A stretch of DNA of 64,000 nucleotides from NCBI RefSeq assembly GCF_035917275.1, contig NZ_CP108510.1, positions 1 through 64,000 of the forward strand, given 5' to 3'. Numbering within the stretch: the stretch's first letter is position 1; the number at the start of each line of letters is the position of its first letter. This DNA comes from Streptomyces sp. NBC_01237 (lineage in GTDB: Bacteria > Actinomycetota > Actinomycetes > Streptomycetales > Streptomycetaceae). This document shows, piece after piece, positions 44,787 to 54,269 of the stretch. The position numbers and the translations under genes are program-made. The notes beneath the pieces are model-generated. The model saw only the letters and a list, made by a program, of their open reading frames with translations. It did no database searches and was not told the origin of the DNA.

Positions 44787-45451
44787 CATACGAGACCGGT
44801 CTCTCCTGGCTTTCGGAACAGTGTGGGGAAATGACCGACCTGCTTCCTTCGGAACTTGACTGCCTCGTCGAGCGGGGGCCGGTCTCCGCCATGGTCCTGA
44901 TCGCCGAGCGGTCGGTGACGGACTTGGACGGTCCGGCGGCACTGCAACTGGGCCGCGACGTGCGTCGTCTGCTGGATTCCGCGCTGGCCGAGGAGACGAT
45001 ACGGACGGCTTGGGTCGGCTCCACAGACCACGTGTTCGACCCGTGCAAGGAGGACGTCGGTCCTCGGGCCTGGCTGAAGAAAATCAAAGCTGCCTGGCTG
45101 TCCGCCGAGTTCCGGTGTGCTCCCAGGTTCGTTCCGCCTGCTGCCGATCCGGTGACGGACGACACACTGCGCGCAGCCGTGGTCCGGGCGATGGGCGGGG
45201 TCGTCGCTGATCTGACCCTGGCGGACGAGGCGGGGCAGCAGTTCAACTCCTTGCCGCAGACAGGACTGGTGCCTGCGCTGGAACAGGTGGTCGTCCACGT
45301 CTGCGCCGACCTCGGCTACCGGCTGTTCCTGCGAGCCATGAAGGCGTACTACGTGGCGGTCGACGCGAGCAGCCGCGACGCGTTCGTGGCGCTCGGCAGA
45401 CAATTCGGATACCCGGACCCGCTCGTAGAGGAAGGCCTCAACCAGCGCTGA
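44783..45451 (+). CDS. Hypothetical protein, candidate immunity protein
   Basis: This 222-residue protein starts at ATG 44783, preceded by GGAG, and overlaps the stop of the toxin-like stub by ATGA. It is acidic and helical, with TYETGLSWLSEQCGEMTDLL at the start, a central part EDVGPRAWLKKIKAAWLSAE, and RLFLRAMKAYYVAVDASSRD near the end. No signal peptide or membrane segment is present. No family is recognised. By coupling and size it could be the immunity partner of the lost toxin, left as an orphan. A hairpin terminator follows at 45520. Confidence 0.6.
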   Translation: MTYETGLSWLSEQCGEMTDLLPSELDCLVERGPVSAMVLIAERSVTDLDGPAALQLGRDVRRLLDSALAEETIRTAWVGSTDHVFDPCKEDVGPRAWLKKIKAAWLSAEFRCAPRFVPPAADPVTDDTLRAAVVRAMGGVVADLTLADEAGQQFNSLPQTGLVPALEQVVVHVCADLGYRLFLRAMKAYYVAVDASSRDAFVALGRQFGYPDPLVEEGLNQR

Positions 45452-45519
45452 GCAGGTTTCGGGCGGGGCGGGAGAACCAGGTGCCTGCCTCGCCCGGGCA
45501 GTGCACGTACCACCATTAA

Positions 45520-45549
45520 GGCGTCCCACGCAGTGATGCGGGGGACGCC
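45520..45549 (+). terminator. Hairpin terminator
   Basis: Perfect 8-bp arms GGCGTCCC/GGGACGCC enclose a 14-base loop, about 70 nt after the stop of the 222-residue gene. Confidence 0.55.
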
Positions 45550-45751
45550 CCAAATCTTCGTTGGGTGTAACTCTGTCTGAGTGAGCGTTGCGGTGAGACT
45601 GCGAGGTCAGGTCTGTCCTGGTAGCGGACCTGGTGGGCGCATTGATGTGCGTGAGTGACGTGTCAGGTGGAGCTGTGAGCGGTCACGGATTTCCCCAGGC
45701 TTCGAGATCTGAGCGTCACGTAATTCCCCACCCCGGCGGTCATGAGTCCCC
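45550..45751. other. Intergenic tract with TTCCCCA motifs
   Basis: TTTCCCCA and ATTCCCCA occur close together at about 45690-45732. This pattern reminds me of IS21-type element ends, but I could not define terminal repeats or a transposase. Confidence 0.25.
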
Positions 45752-46114
45752 ATGGAGATGGCGACCGTGATGCCCTGCCAGTCACCCGGACCGAGGTCGA
45801 CTAGGACCGCTGCGCACGGAAGAGACGGCGGTCCCCGCTCGCTGCACTCCAGCCCGCCTCGGCTGGCCGACCACCTCGCCGTCGTGCCCGACGAACACGC
45901 CAGCTGCGAGGCCGGGTACGTCATGGACAAGCTGGTGGCGGTGGCGAGCAGGTACCTCAAGCGGTGGTGCCTCGCGAGCGGCAACGGGGCGCACACCGCG
46001 CGGATCACGGCCGGGTTCCTGATCGAAGTCATGCAGGAGGTCGATCAGGTGAGCCAGTTCCTCGCCGACGTCCGCAGCGACGCCGCCCGGTGGCCAGCGG
46101 CTGTGGCGTCCTGA
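45752..46114 (+). CDS. Hypothetical protein, 120 aa
   Basis: The second half looks like a real helical protein (AGYVMDKLVAVASRYLKRW, then ITAGFLIEVMQEVDQVSQFL), while the first ~40 residues look less coding-like, so the true start may be later. No family, signal or cysteine motif is recognised. It borders the repeat-rich tract at 46205-46880. Confidence 0.4.
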   Translation: MEMATVMPCQSPGPRSTRTAAHGRDGGPRSLHSSPPRLADHLAVVPDEHASCEAGYVMDKLVAVASRYLKRWCLASGNGAHTARITAGFLIEVMQEVDQVSQFLADVRSDAARWPAAVAS

Positions 46115-46204
46115 GCTCAGTGGGATCCGGGACGGCGCCCGGGGACGGAGTTTTCTCCTCCCCAGGCGCTGTCCTGTTCGGGCGGGATGTCGCAGGTAGC
46201 GAAC

Positions 46205-46880
46205 CCTGTCAAGGAACAATGCACTGCCTCCAACGACGGTGGGGCATCGGATGCTGTGCACTCCCCCATCGCGATGTCGTGCACTCCTGAGGCAATGCAG
46301 GGCACTCCCACCGCGATGTCGCGCATCGGATGCGGTGCATCGTCCGGACATCGGGTGCGGTGGCGGCCATCGGGTGCACTCCACTCCACACGATGGCGTC
46401 CACTCCCGGGCTGGTGGTGCGCCCGCCGCGCACTTCGGGTGCGGTGGTGCGCAATACCGGGAGTGGCGGTGCGCATCGTGATGCGGTCGGTGCGCGCACC
46501 GACCCGAGCTGGCGGGCCGACGGGTGCGCCCACCACGGCCTGGCGGTGCGCGTCATGGCGCGCGCGGCGCGTTCCGGACGGCGCGCGGGGTGCTGCGATG
46601 GAAGGCCGGATCGAGCAAAGTCCCCGTACCAAACGCCCCCTTGACTTCAGTCCCCTCGAAATCCCATATGCACAGTATGCACGTCCTATGTGTGCGGCGG
46701 ATCATGCGAACTGGGCACGAGGTCCGGGTCCGGTGGGCGCGCTTCGGTGGGGCAGCCAAGCGATGCGCACAGGCTCGGGCAGACGGTGCGCTGGGTGCGC
46801 GCACCAGGGCCGACCGGTGCGCGCATCATCACCTCCATGCGCGCACCGCGGTGCGGTGGACGGCGAGTACGGCGCACCAC
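46205..46880. repeat. Gene-free tract dense in TGCGCA/GGTGCGC/TGCACTCC words
   Basis: No frame here looks like a protein, but short related words recur: TGCACTCC or near forms at about 46256, 46281, 46300 and 46375; GCGATGTCG at about 46271 and 46313; GGTGCGC at about 46408, 46440, 46468, 46490, 46518, 46542, 46785 and 46820; and GATGCGCA at 46762 and 46880. A perfect 20-bp palindrome lies at 46485-46504 (GGTCGGTGCGCGCACCGACC), and its 12-bp core GGTGCGCGCACC recurs at 46794-46805. Possible meanings are a replication origin or partition site with iterons, or an array of binding sites. Confidence 0.55.
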
Positions 46881-47276
46881 GATGCGCAAGCGACCTGCCA
46901 CTCAACTCGACCGGCACAATCCAGCCCACCGCCCACACCCTGTAGAGGCGGTCCACCCCAACTCAGCATGTAGAAAGCCGTCTTGTTCTCACCAGTCCCC
47001 TGTTGAGCACCGTGGCAGGCACGGACATGATGGTGGCAGGACACGTCATTTTTTGAGGGGGGACAGCCCAGTGGACGAACGGCACCGCAGGACGTGGGCC
47101 GAGCCGAATGACATATGTCGTCCCGCTCTCTTCCGCATGGCCCATTCGCCTGCCGCTTGTGCGACGCGGGCTTCGGTCTCCCCTAGCCAATGTCCACCGA
47201 GTCCGAGCGACCGCAGGCGTAGACGCCCCGTGTTCCAGAGGATCACGCCAGCCGCGTTGCCGGGTGGTGCCGTTCT
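46881..47276. other. Intergenic region before AraC regulator
   Basis: No gene is supported. It may hold the regulator promoter. Confidence 0.35.
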
Positions 47277-48251
47277 GTGAGCATGACTTTGGACACCTCG
47301 CCCATGCTGGCGGGGGACCGGGAGGAGGCGGTCCGGCACGCTGTCTGGGAATCCGTCGTGCGGATCGACATTGACCACCATCCTTCACCGGAGGAAATCT
47401 CGGTCAAGGTCAAGCTGAACACGGTCGGTTCCATCGGCATCTGCTCGGGGCAGGCGACCGGCCTGACGATACGGCGGACACAACGGCTGGCGCGGGAGGA
47501 CACTGAGCCGTTCGTCTTTCTGGGCCTCCAGATGACCGGCACCAGCCTGGCAGCGCAGAACGACAACCAAGCTGTGCTGAAGCCGGGAGAGTTTGTCCTC
47601 TACGAGACATCCCGCCCCTACACGCTCGCCTTCGATACCGGTGTCGACCACCACTTCCTACGCTTCCCCCGCGCCGCGCTCGAGCTGCCCGAGCGATCGC
47701 TGCGGGAGATGACCGCGGTCACCTTCGCCCCCGACAATCCCGTTGCCGCCCTCGCCTTCGCGTACTTCTCCCGGCTGGCCGTAACGGACGGGCTGCATCA
47801 CGAACGGCACGCCCAGGCGGTCAGGGAGCCCAGCATCGAACTCCTCCGCGCAGCCGTCGTCTCCCAGCTGGGCGAATCGCCCCTGGCCCAGGAGTCACTG
47901 GAGGCAACGCTCAACCTTCGGATCATGCGATACATGCGGGAACACCTGTGTGATCGTGAGTTATCGGCCGCACAAATCGCCTCGGCGCACAACATCTCAG
48001 TCCGGCGCCTGTACACGCTGCTGGCCCGGTCGGGCATCACCCTCGGCGACTGGATCCGCTCCCACCGCCTGGAGGCGTGCCGCCGCGAACTGGCCACCCC
48101 CAATGCCCGATACCGGACGATCGCTGCGATCGGGCACAGCTGGGGCTTCATTGACGCCGCCCACTTCAGCAAAGTATTCAAACAGACATACGGCCTCTCC
48201 CCCCGTGCCTGGCGCGACCTCAACCACACCGCCCCGCCACCCTGCGCGTAG
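47277..48251 (+). CDS. AraC-family transcriptional regulator
   Basis: This 324-residue regulator starts at GTG 47277 (an ATG at 47283 is equally possible). The N-terminal cupin-like sensing domain (about residues 30-180) includes VFLGLQMTGTSLAAQ and LKPGEFVLYETSRPYTLAF, as in the FeaR/AraC_binding_2 type. The C-terminal double helix-turn-helix (about 215-315) has IASAHNISVRRLYTLLARSG and AAIGHSWGFIDAAHFSKVFK, then YGLSPRAWR, all standard. The ligand and targets are unknown, and no obvious catabolic neighbour is present. Confidence 0.9.
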   Translation: MSMTLDTSPMLAGDREEAVRHAVWESVVRIDIDHHPSPEEISVKVKLNTVGSIGICSGQATGLTIRRTQRLAREDTEPFVFLGLQMTGTSLAAQNDNQAVLKPGEFVLYETSRPYTLAFDTGVDHHFLRFPRAALELPERSLREMTAVTFAPDNPVAALAFAYFSRLAVTDGLHHERHAQAVREPSIELLRAAVVSQLGESPLAQESLEATLNLRIMRYMREHLCDRELSAAQIASAHNISVRRLYTLLARSGITLGDWIRSHRLEACRRELATPNARYRTIAAIGHSWGFIDAAHFSKVFKQTYGLSPRAWRDLNHTAPPPCA

Positions 48252-48750
48252 AGCCGGTCGACCAGCACGGTGACCATCGCTCTGCGCGCCGAACAGAGGC
48301 TCATCGGTCTCGCGCAATGCGGTCTGCTTGTCTGCTCCAGCGGTGGCTTCTCCAAGCCAGGGTTGTCGTGCACCAGCGAGCCAGGCTGCCCAGGCAGCGG
48401 TGCCCTGGTGGCCTTGTCGGAACACCTCGTCGGCGTGGTCGCGGGCGGGCGAGTTGCTGACAGGGTCTGGTTCGGGGCGGTTACGGCAAGCGGAGGATCG
48501 GTGTTGGCCGTGTGCGCGGGACGACCTGCACGGGCGCGGGTAGGCCTGCACGCTGCCGGCCCGCCGCGGACGACATGAATCTGCGCATACCGTGATCCCA
48601 TCACGGGCGAAAGGATCGCAGGTCCTGTGCCGGGTGCGGTTGGATGTGTCGGCTGACAAGATGCGCCCTCCCCGCAGGCTGGGTGGGGACGCAACCTGGG
48701 GGCGGACAGTGGATCGCCACCGCCCGCCCCCAGAAGAGCATCAAATGCGG
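48252..48750. other. Intergenic region
   Basis: Several open frames exist, but none has convincing coding bias or a start signal. Confidence 0.35.
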
Positions 48751-49128
48751 TCAGCAGCTGCGCCACTCCATCGCCGCGTATCCGTAGAAGGCGTAACCGG
48801 ATGGCGTGTTGACCCCGAAGGAGATCCTGCGCCCCTTGGGTCCAACCGACGGACCGTTGACCTCCTTGCCGGTCGCGCTGTCCCAGAACCGGACGAAGGG
48901 GCACCGTCCGTCTGCGCGCCGGTCCTCCACCCAACCTGACGCCGAGTTTCCGCAGATCCACCCATCTGCGGCACCTTCATTGCTCACCAGATCGAAATGG
49001 GTACAGTCCTGGGCGCCCATCGGTGCCAGTCTTGCGACCGTGGACGGTGCGGAGGCCATGGCGGGAGTTGCCATGAGACCGGTGAGCAACATCATGCCCC
49101 CGGCGATGCTGACGACAGTCTTGCGCAT
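48751..49128 (-). CDS. Secreted hypothetical protein
   Basis: This 125-residue protein starts at ATG 49128, with AAGGAGCTC upstream. The Sec signal is clear (RKTVVSIAGGMMLLTGLM, cleavage after AMA near residue 26). The mature part has four cysteines (QDCTHF, GWICGN, GRCPFV, WRSC at the very end) and aromatic strands (VRFWDSATGKEVNG, GYAFYGYAAMEW). It resembles the small cysteine-bearing secreted proteins elsewhere in the window in size and plan. No function is recognised. Confidence 0.7.
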   Translation of the reverse strand: MRKTVVSIAGGMMLLTGLMATPAMASAPSTVARLAPMGAQDCTHFDLVSNEGAADGWICGNSASGWVEDRRADGRCPFVRFWDSATGKEVNGPSVGPKGRRISFGVNTPSGYAFYGYAAMEWRSC

Positions 49129-49320
49129 ATATGAGCTCCTTCGAAGAGGTCGAACGGGTAGCGCGGCCTCAATCGTTCACCCTGTCTGCACTGTCTGTCG
49201 TTGGCTCCCAGCGCAGGAACCTTGTCCCTGCGTGCAGGATTTACCTCTGTCTGTGCTCGCCCCGCCACGAGATATCGAGATGGAAAAGCCACCGCTGCCG
49301 CTCCACCGCGCTCGCTGCCG

Positions 49321-49512
49321 CCGGCGGAGATCTGCTGGCTCAACAGGCGCTGGGGAGGTCCATCTCGCTCCTGCAAGATCAAGACGGCTCTTTACGAGAT
49401 GCCACGTGCCCTCGATCACGCCGGTCGCGATCGGCCAGCCCAGGGCGAGGGCGAGATCGTAGACGAGATAGGGCTGCTGGGCCTCGAGGTAGCCCGCAGC
49501 TCGGGTGGCCGC
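49321..49512 (-). pseudogene. ISKra4-type transposase remnant
   Basis: The minus strand reads GYLEAQQPYLVYDLALALGW, then PIATGVIEGTWHLVKSRLDL with AGARW. This is the conserved DDE-domain C-terminal block of ISKra4-family transposases, where ATGVIEG..RHLVKDR is diagnostic. After AGARW the homology fades. Nothing of the N-terminus remains. Confidence 0.7.
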
Positions 49513-49624
49513 AGTCGTGGTTGCCCAAGGAGAGCGACTCGAATGCGCGTCGCGGCCCGGTCTGAAGAGCCAGAGCCGCTGACGCGTCATCCGGAGCCGC
49601 GAAGAACTCGATGATGATGCTCAC
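49513..49624 (-). pseudogene. 5' stub of a conserved hypothetical gene
   Basis: GTG 49624 starts SIIIEFFAAPDDASAALALQ, then TGPRRAFESLSLGN. It looks like the beginning of a widespread short Streptomyces protein, but at about 49515 it runs into the ISKra4 remnant in another frame. Confidence 0.5.
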
Positions 49625-49700
49625 CCCGGCATCATGCCGGACCGCCCACAACCGAGATCGGCCGGACGGGTCGCCGTCTTCCTGGCACTGGCCCCGTACG

Positions 49701-51628
49701 TCATCTCAACCGGCCTTCCTCCCGTGCCGGATGCCAACGCCCCCGATTCTCAGTCCGGCTCGCCGGGCCTCGCGAGTGAAGTCGCCGATCGGCCAGCCGC
49801 TGGCTGATTGGTGTCCTCGTCAGCGGTTGGGGCCCGCCCCCTGCCCCGATCCGGCTGGTTGGTGTGCTGTTGCTGACGGGCGGGGTCGGTCGCGTCCTTG
49901 TCAGGCTGCTTGGGCTGCTGTCCGTCTGCGACGTCGCGGCTGCGGGCTTCGGACGCCTTCGTGAGGGCGGCCAGCCAGCGAGGTTCTTCGGGGTGTGCAG
50001 CCACGTCGCGGGATCGGTCGTACGGCCCTCCAGGTGCTCCTCGGGCATCGCAGCCTGCTGATGAGCGTGAACGGCGGCGGCCCGCTGCGCCGGGGTGAGG
50101 GCGGCGTCCCGGTCCGGGTGGTCGACGGCGTGCGGCGCCGCCTGGTCGTCGTGGTGGTGGTCGTCGGCGTACGCGGTGGCCGACGTGTGCGCGGCCGGCC
50201 CTTCGTCCCGCGCGCCGGAGAGAATCCGGGCGTCGTGGATCGCGTTCTGCAGGACAAGGCTGGCGACCCGGGCCCGCTCGTACCGGGATGACTCCCGCGG
50301 CGGCTTCCCGCCGATCCCGGCGACCCACCAGCGGTGCGGCCAGGCGAAGTCCGCGGTGTAAGTGAGCTGGTCCGGGGCGGGAGCCGGGCGGCCCTTCAGG
50401 GGCGCGGTGAGCTGACGGGAGTGCCGGGACAGGGCCGCATCCGCGATGTAGTCGTCCAGGCCGCGCGCGAAGCCACGGCCGCGCAGGGTCTCCAGCAGAT
50501 GCCGTCGCGCTTCGGCCAGGACGTGGCGGTGGTAGAAGACTCCGCGCACGTAAAGACGACCGCGGCGACGTCGACCGTGGCGAGTGCGGTGTCCACCCAG
50601 GGCCCCACCCGGGCCCGGATCGCCGCCCCGGCCGCCTGGCACCGCTGAAGGAGCCCGTCGACCATCCGCTGCCCGAACTTCAGGAGCGCGGAGACACGCC
50701 ACCACGCGAGCAGCTGGTCCAGCGGGCGCGGGGTCTTCTTGTCCGAGCGGGTCTCCTGCGCCGCCCACCATGCCAGGCCGTGGCGGGCTCGCTCGCCGGG
50801 CAGCCGGCCGTGCTTCTTCACGTAGTCGTCGGTGATGCCCTCGAGGACGTCCTCGATCCGGCGGCGGCGGGTGGAGGACCAGTCGATGAGCTCCTGGTCG
50901 ACGCCAGCTATCTCCATCACCGGGCGCAGGCCGGGCGTCACCTCCCTCGGCACAGTCGCCAGCCCGAGCTCCTCGCACACCTCGGTGGTCATCTGAAGGG
51001 TGTACAGCGTGTCGGCCGCGACCGTGCTCTCGTGCAGGGCCAGGGTGTGGATCGAGCCCCACTTCCCGTCCAGGCGCTGCCCCGTCACGGACAGCAGCAG
51101 ATGATCATGGAGCAGCGGCATCCCGGAGCGTGCTTCGTAGTGGCGGAAGCGGGCGGCGACCAGACCGCCGGGCGGCCGGACCCGGGAGATGCCGTCCTTG
51201 CCGTACCGGATCACCGCGACCTCGTCCTCGATCCACTCCAGCACCCGTATGATCGCGTACTCGTGCGCGGCCTCGATCACCCGTCGGGTCTCCTCATCCC
51301 CCAGTGCCCACAGGAGGTAGATCGTCGGCTGCGGCCGGAACACGAAGTCGACACCTGTGACCGTCACCCGGCGTCCCAGAGCGCCGGCCTTGAATGCCTT
51401 CTTCGGGGAGGCGCCCTCGGCGAGCAGGTCGGCTTCGATGCGGTCCGCGTCGGGATGGCGGCCGCGCTCGCCGAACAAGTTCCGCAACTGGCTCTCCGTG
51501 ACTTCCTCACCCGGTGCGAGTCCGAGCGCGGCCGGGCGGCGGCCGTCGCCGACGACGGTCTGGCGTAGGTAGTAGCGGTACATCTGACCGGCCCGAATGA
51601 CCCTGATATCCACTGTCATGGAGACCAC
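49701..51628 (-). pseudogene. MobF/TrwC-type relaxase with a frameshift
   Basis: The start is GTG 51628 (ATG 51619 also possible). The first frame has IRAGQMYRYYLRQ, NLFGERGRHPDADRIEADLL, DFVFRPQPTIYLLWAL and the metal-binding-like RSGMPLLHDHLLLSVTGQRL, as in TrwC relaxases of actinobacterial conjugative elements. At about 50550 the homology switches to another frame (YVRGVFYHRHVLAEARRHLL ... DYIADAALSRHSRQLT) that continues to 49701. Joined, the product would be about 640 residues. No helicase domain is present in what remains. A frameshift in the middle suggests loss of function, unless it is a sequence error. Relaxases fit conjugative elements, including integrated ones. Confidence 0.75.
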
Positions 51629-51915
51629 GTCACACGGCTCTGACCTGCAAGAAAAGGCCGATCAGTAGGACGTCCCGCCAGGGGGAGCAGCGGCCGAACT
51701 TTCTTTCCGAGTGCCCCTCGGGCGGGAAGCGGCCCCGGGCCGGACGCGAATGTCATCGCTCTCCGGCAGCCCTCACACCAAGGCCTGAACGACACCATCC
51801 AGCACCGCTGAGCACCATCCGGCACCACGGAACGAACACCCCAACAACGAGCCCCGCCTACACAGCCCCTGGCACCCGCCGGGGGCTTCGTCGTGCTGCC
51901 CCGAAGGAGTCCACC
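51629..51915. other. Intergenic region
   Basis: No gene was recognised in this tract of about 290 bases. Confidence 0.4.
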
Positions 51916-52052
51916 GTGCCCACCTTCGAGACCTGCCCCCGCTTCACCACCGACCTCCACCACCTCACCCCCGCCCAGCGCCGGCGCTTCCGCCGCGTAG
52001 TGCTGGACGCCTTCGTGCCGGACCTGCGCACCGGCCGCCAGTTCCGCCCCGG
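51916..52052 (+). pseudogene. 5' stub of a hypothetical gene cut by an IS5-type element
   Basis: GTG 51916, preceded by a GAAGGAG site, encodes PTFETCPRFTTDLHHLTPAQ, then RRRFRRVVLDAFVPDLRTGR. It then runs into the inverted repeat at 52053, with a stop inside the IS. The missing second half is not found beyond the right end of the IS, so a deletion accompanied or followed insertion. Confidence 0.65.
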
Positions 52053-52947
52053 CTTACTGATCGTTTCAGAATGAGATCGGTGTGTTGGCTTGGCAGTTGG
52101 GTGTTGTGTCGGCAGGATCTGCCGGGTGTCTGCTGATCTAGTGCCCGATGACCTGTGGGAACGCGTAGCCCCGCTGCTGCCTCCTCGTCCGCCTCGGCGG
52201 CACCGGTATCCCGGGCGGCTGCCGGCCGATGACCGTGCTGCTCTGCGGGGCATCGTCTACGTGCTGCGCAAAAGTGTGAGCTGGCGGGACGTCCCTGCGG
52301 AGCAGGTGGGCTGCAGCGGGGTGACGGCCTGGCGGCGCCTGCGGGACTGGACCGAAGCCGGAGTCTGGCCCCGCCTCCACGAAGTCCTGCTGGCAGAACT
52401 GCGCAAAGAGGGCCTGCTGGAGATGGACGACGCCTCGATCGACGGCTCGCACGTCAGGGCCCTCAAAGGGGGGCTCACACCGGACCTTCGCCGGTCGACC
52501 GCGCACGCCCCGGCAGCAAGCACCACTTGATCGTCGACCGGCGCGGAACCCCGCTCGCCGTCTCGCTGACCAGCGGGAACCGCCACGACGTCACCCAACT
52601 CATGCCCCTGCTGGACGCCATACCGCACATCCGCGGCCTGCGCGGCCGGCCACGCCACCGACCCCGACGACTGTTCGCCGACCGCGGCTACGACTACGAC
52701 AAGTACCGCCGTCGCGTCCGAGCTCGTGGGATCACACAGAAGATCGCCCGCCGCGGCACACCGCACGGCTCCGGCCTGGGCAGGACCCGCTGGGTCGTCG
52801 AGCGGACCTTCGCCTGGCTGCACCAGTTCAAACGCCTTCGGATCCGCTACGAGATACGCGCCGACCTCCATCTCGGACTGCTCCAACTCGCCTGCAGCAT
52901 CATCTGCTTGAGACGACTCCGAACCGCATTCTGAAACGATCAGTAAG
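52053..52947. mobile_element. IS5-family (IS427-like) insertion sequence, complete
   Basis: Perfect 21-bp terminal inverted repeats are CTTACTGATCGTTTCAGAATG at 52053-52073 and its reverse complement at 52927-52947. Between them lies a two-frame IS5-type transposase. The outer CTTA/TAAG is consistent with a TA target duplication, if the repeats proper begin at CTGATC. The size is about 895 bp, usual for the group. Confidence 0.9.
52126..52934 (+). CDS. IS5-family transposase made by -1 frameshifting
   Basis: Frame 1 starts at GTG 52126 (DLVPDDLWERVAPLLPPRPP ... LEMDDASIDGSHVRALKGG) and stops at 52530. Frame 2 (GAHTGPSPVDRARPGSKHH, then VDRRGTPLAVSLTSGNRHD) runs to 52934 and contains RGYDYDKYRRRV and RTRWVVERTFAWLHQFKR. 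The two join by a -1 shift on the slippery run AAAGGGGGG at about 52466-52474, as is typical of IS427-group elements. The DDE residues are present (DASIDGSH; SGNRHD; ERTFAW). The element looks intact and possibly active. Confidence 0.85.
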
Positions 52948-53453
52948 CAGTCGGAGCGTGGCGCGGGACGGGGTGAGCTGGGTCAGGAACTGGTGGAGGC
53001 CGACCGTCAAGGCCTCGGGAAGCGGGCTGCGACCGGCGAACCGGTTCTCAATATCCTCGGCTGTCAGCGCTACAGCTTCTCCACTGAGGGAGGCAGGTTG
53101 TGCCACGTGTGTCCGCAGGTGCCTCTGCGGTAGGTCTGTCTGCGGCGGGTGTCGGCGACGGAGAACACCGAGCGAAGGACAAGCAACGCCGTCGAAGCCG
53201 CCCGCCGGGACGTGGTCGGGCGCGCCCTGGCCGCGGTCGCCGAGGACGGCGGTGACCATAGGATCCGCGCTTCCGCAGGCACTGAATGCTGGGGGGATGG
53301 TGGAATCTGCCCGCGCCTCGCGCGAGCAACTGGCCGAAGGCGGTCGGCTGGTCGTTCCGCTGGAGATCGGCGGCTACGCTCGCTCGATCGCCCTGGTCTG
53401 CCGAAGGAACCGTCGTTTCGCGTGCCGTTCGAGGCGTCTGGTGACTGGTGCGG
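52948..53453 (+). pseudogene. Region with PCMT-like methyltransferase fragment
   Basis: From about 53295 to 53450 the plus strand reads SREQLAEGGRLVVPLEIGGY with ARSIALVC, which matches the loop after the SAM domain in protein-L-isoaspartate O-methyltransferase-like enzymes (LAPGGRLVVPL..GG..RSIA). The SAM-binding part is missing. Between 52948 and 53290 no gene was recognised, though the minus strand has a protein-like stretch (ALTAEDIENRFAGRSPLPEA). Confidence 0.45.
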
Positions 53454-54269
53454 TCATTCGGCGAGGTTGGGAAGCACTTTCCACCGGAGCCAGGCCAGCA
53501 TTTGGTCGAGCAGGTGCACTGCCCGTTGCCGAGCTGGGAGTTCGCATGGGGTGGTCCTCCAGTAGGAGGCGGTCAGCTCGTCGACCCGGGCGTGCACTGC
53601 CTCTTCCGAAGCGGTGCCGGTGAGCCGTGCGAAGCGGAGGAAGCCGGAGAGCGGTCGGCTGTCGTGCAGGTCCTCTGCCAATGCTCCCGTTCGTTCCAGC
53701 AAGGAGAGGGACATCGGCTCCTCAGGGAAGCTGGCACAGAGGGCGGCCAGAGCGAGGCGGACACCCAGGGACGCGGTATCCCAACGGGCCGCCAGCCCTG
53801 GAAGCGTCCGCCGGACGGCTGCGCGTGCCCGGGCAGCTGCGGCTGGATCATTCTGCGGGTGCTGCCGGGGCCAGCAGTCCGCCGTGAGGCGGTCGGTCTC
53901 GGCGGCGATGTGGAAGAGGAGCGTCGTCAGGCTGGCTCGCTCATCAGCCGGAACGCGCTCGTCGGAGGCGAGGGCGGCCACCATGGGCACCGCCTGCGCG
54001 GTGTACGCGTTGCTGATGCCCTGGTGGTGGATTTCGTTGTAGAAGTCGCTTGCGAACTCGCGGTCTGAGGCGAAGGGCCCGAACTCCGGCCCGAAGAGCA
54101 GAGCACTGTGCGGTGGCCGCTCGTCGGTAGGTATCCGATCGGTCACCACGGACCGGAAGATGCGCCGCAGACCGGGCTTGAAGCACTCGTCCCGGAAGCG
54201 GTCCGCTGCCGGCCCGCAGTTCGCCGCCGCAGCATCCCGCTCCTCCGGGGGCGGGAAGGCATCAGCCAT
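53454..54269 (-). CDS. Hypothetical helical protein, 271 aa
   Basis: This soluble protein is rich in Ala, Leu and Arg, with repeated helix pairs (AVPMVAALASDERVPADERA, SLTTLLFHIAAETDRL, ARWDTASLGVRLALAALCAS). The pattern suggests a HEAT-like or all-helical repeat. Its ATG (54269) overlaps the upstream gene by 8 nt, so the two are coupled. There is no signal, membrane segment or cysteine motif. It may form a complex with the 364-residue partner. Confidence 0.65.
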   Translation of the reverse strand: MADAFPPPEERDAAAANCGPAADRFRDECFKPGLRRIFRSVVTDRIPTDERPPHSALLFGPEFGPFASDREFASDFYNEIHHQGISNAYTAQAVPMVAALASDERVPADERASLTTLLFHIAAETDRLTADCWPRQHPQNDPAAAARARAAVRRTLPGLAARWDTASLGVRLALAALCASFPEEPMSLSLLERTGALAEDLHDSRPLSGFLRFARLTGTASEEAVHARVDELTASYWRTTPCELPARQRAVHLLDQMLAWLRWKVLPNLAE

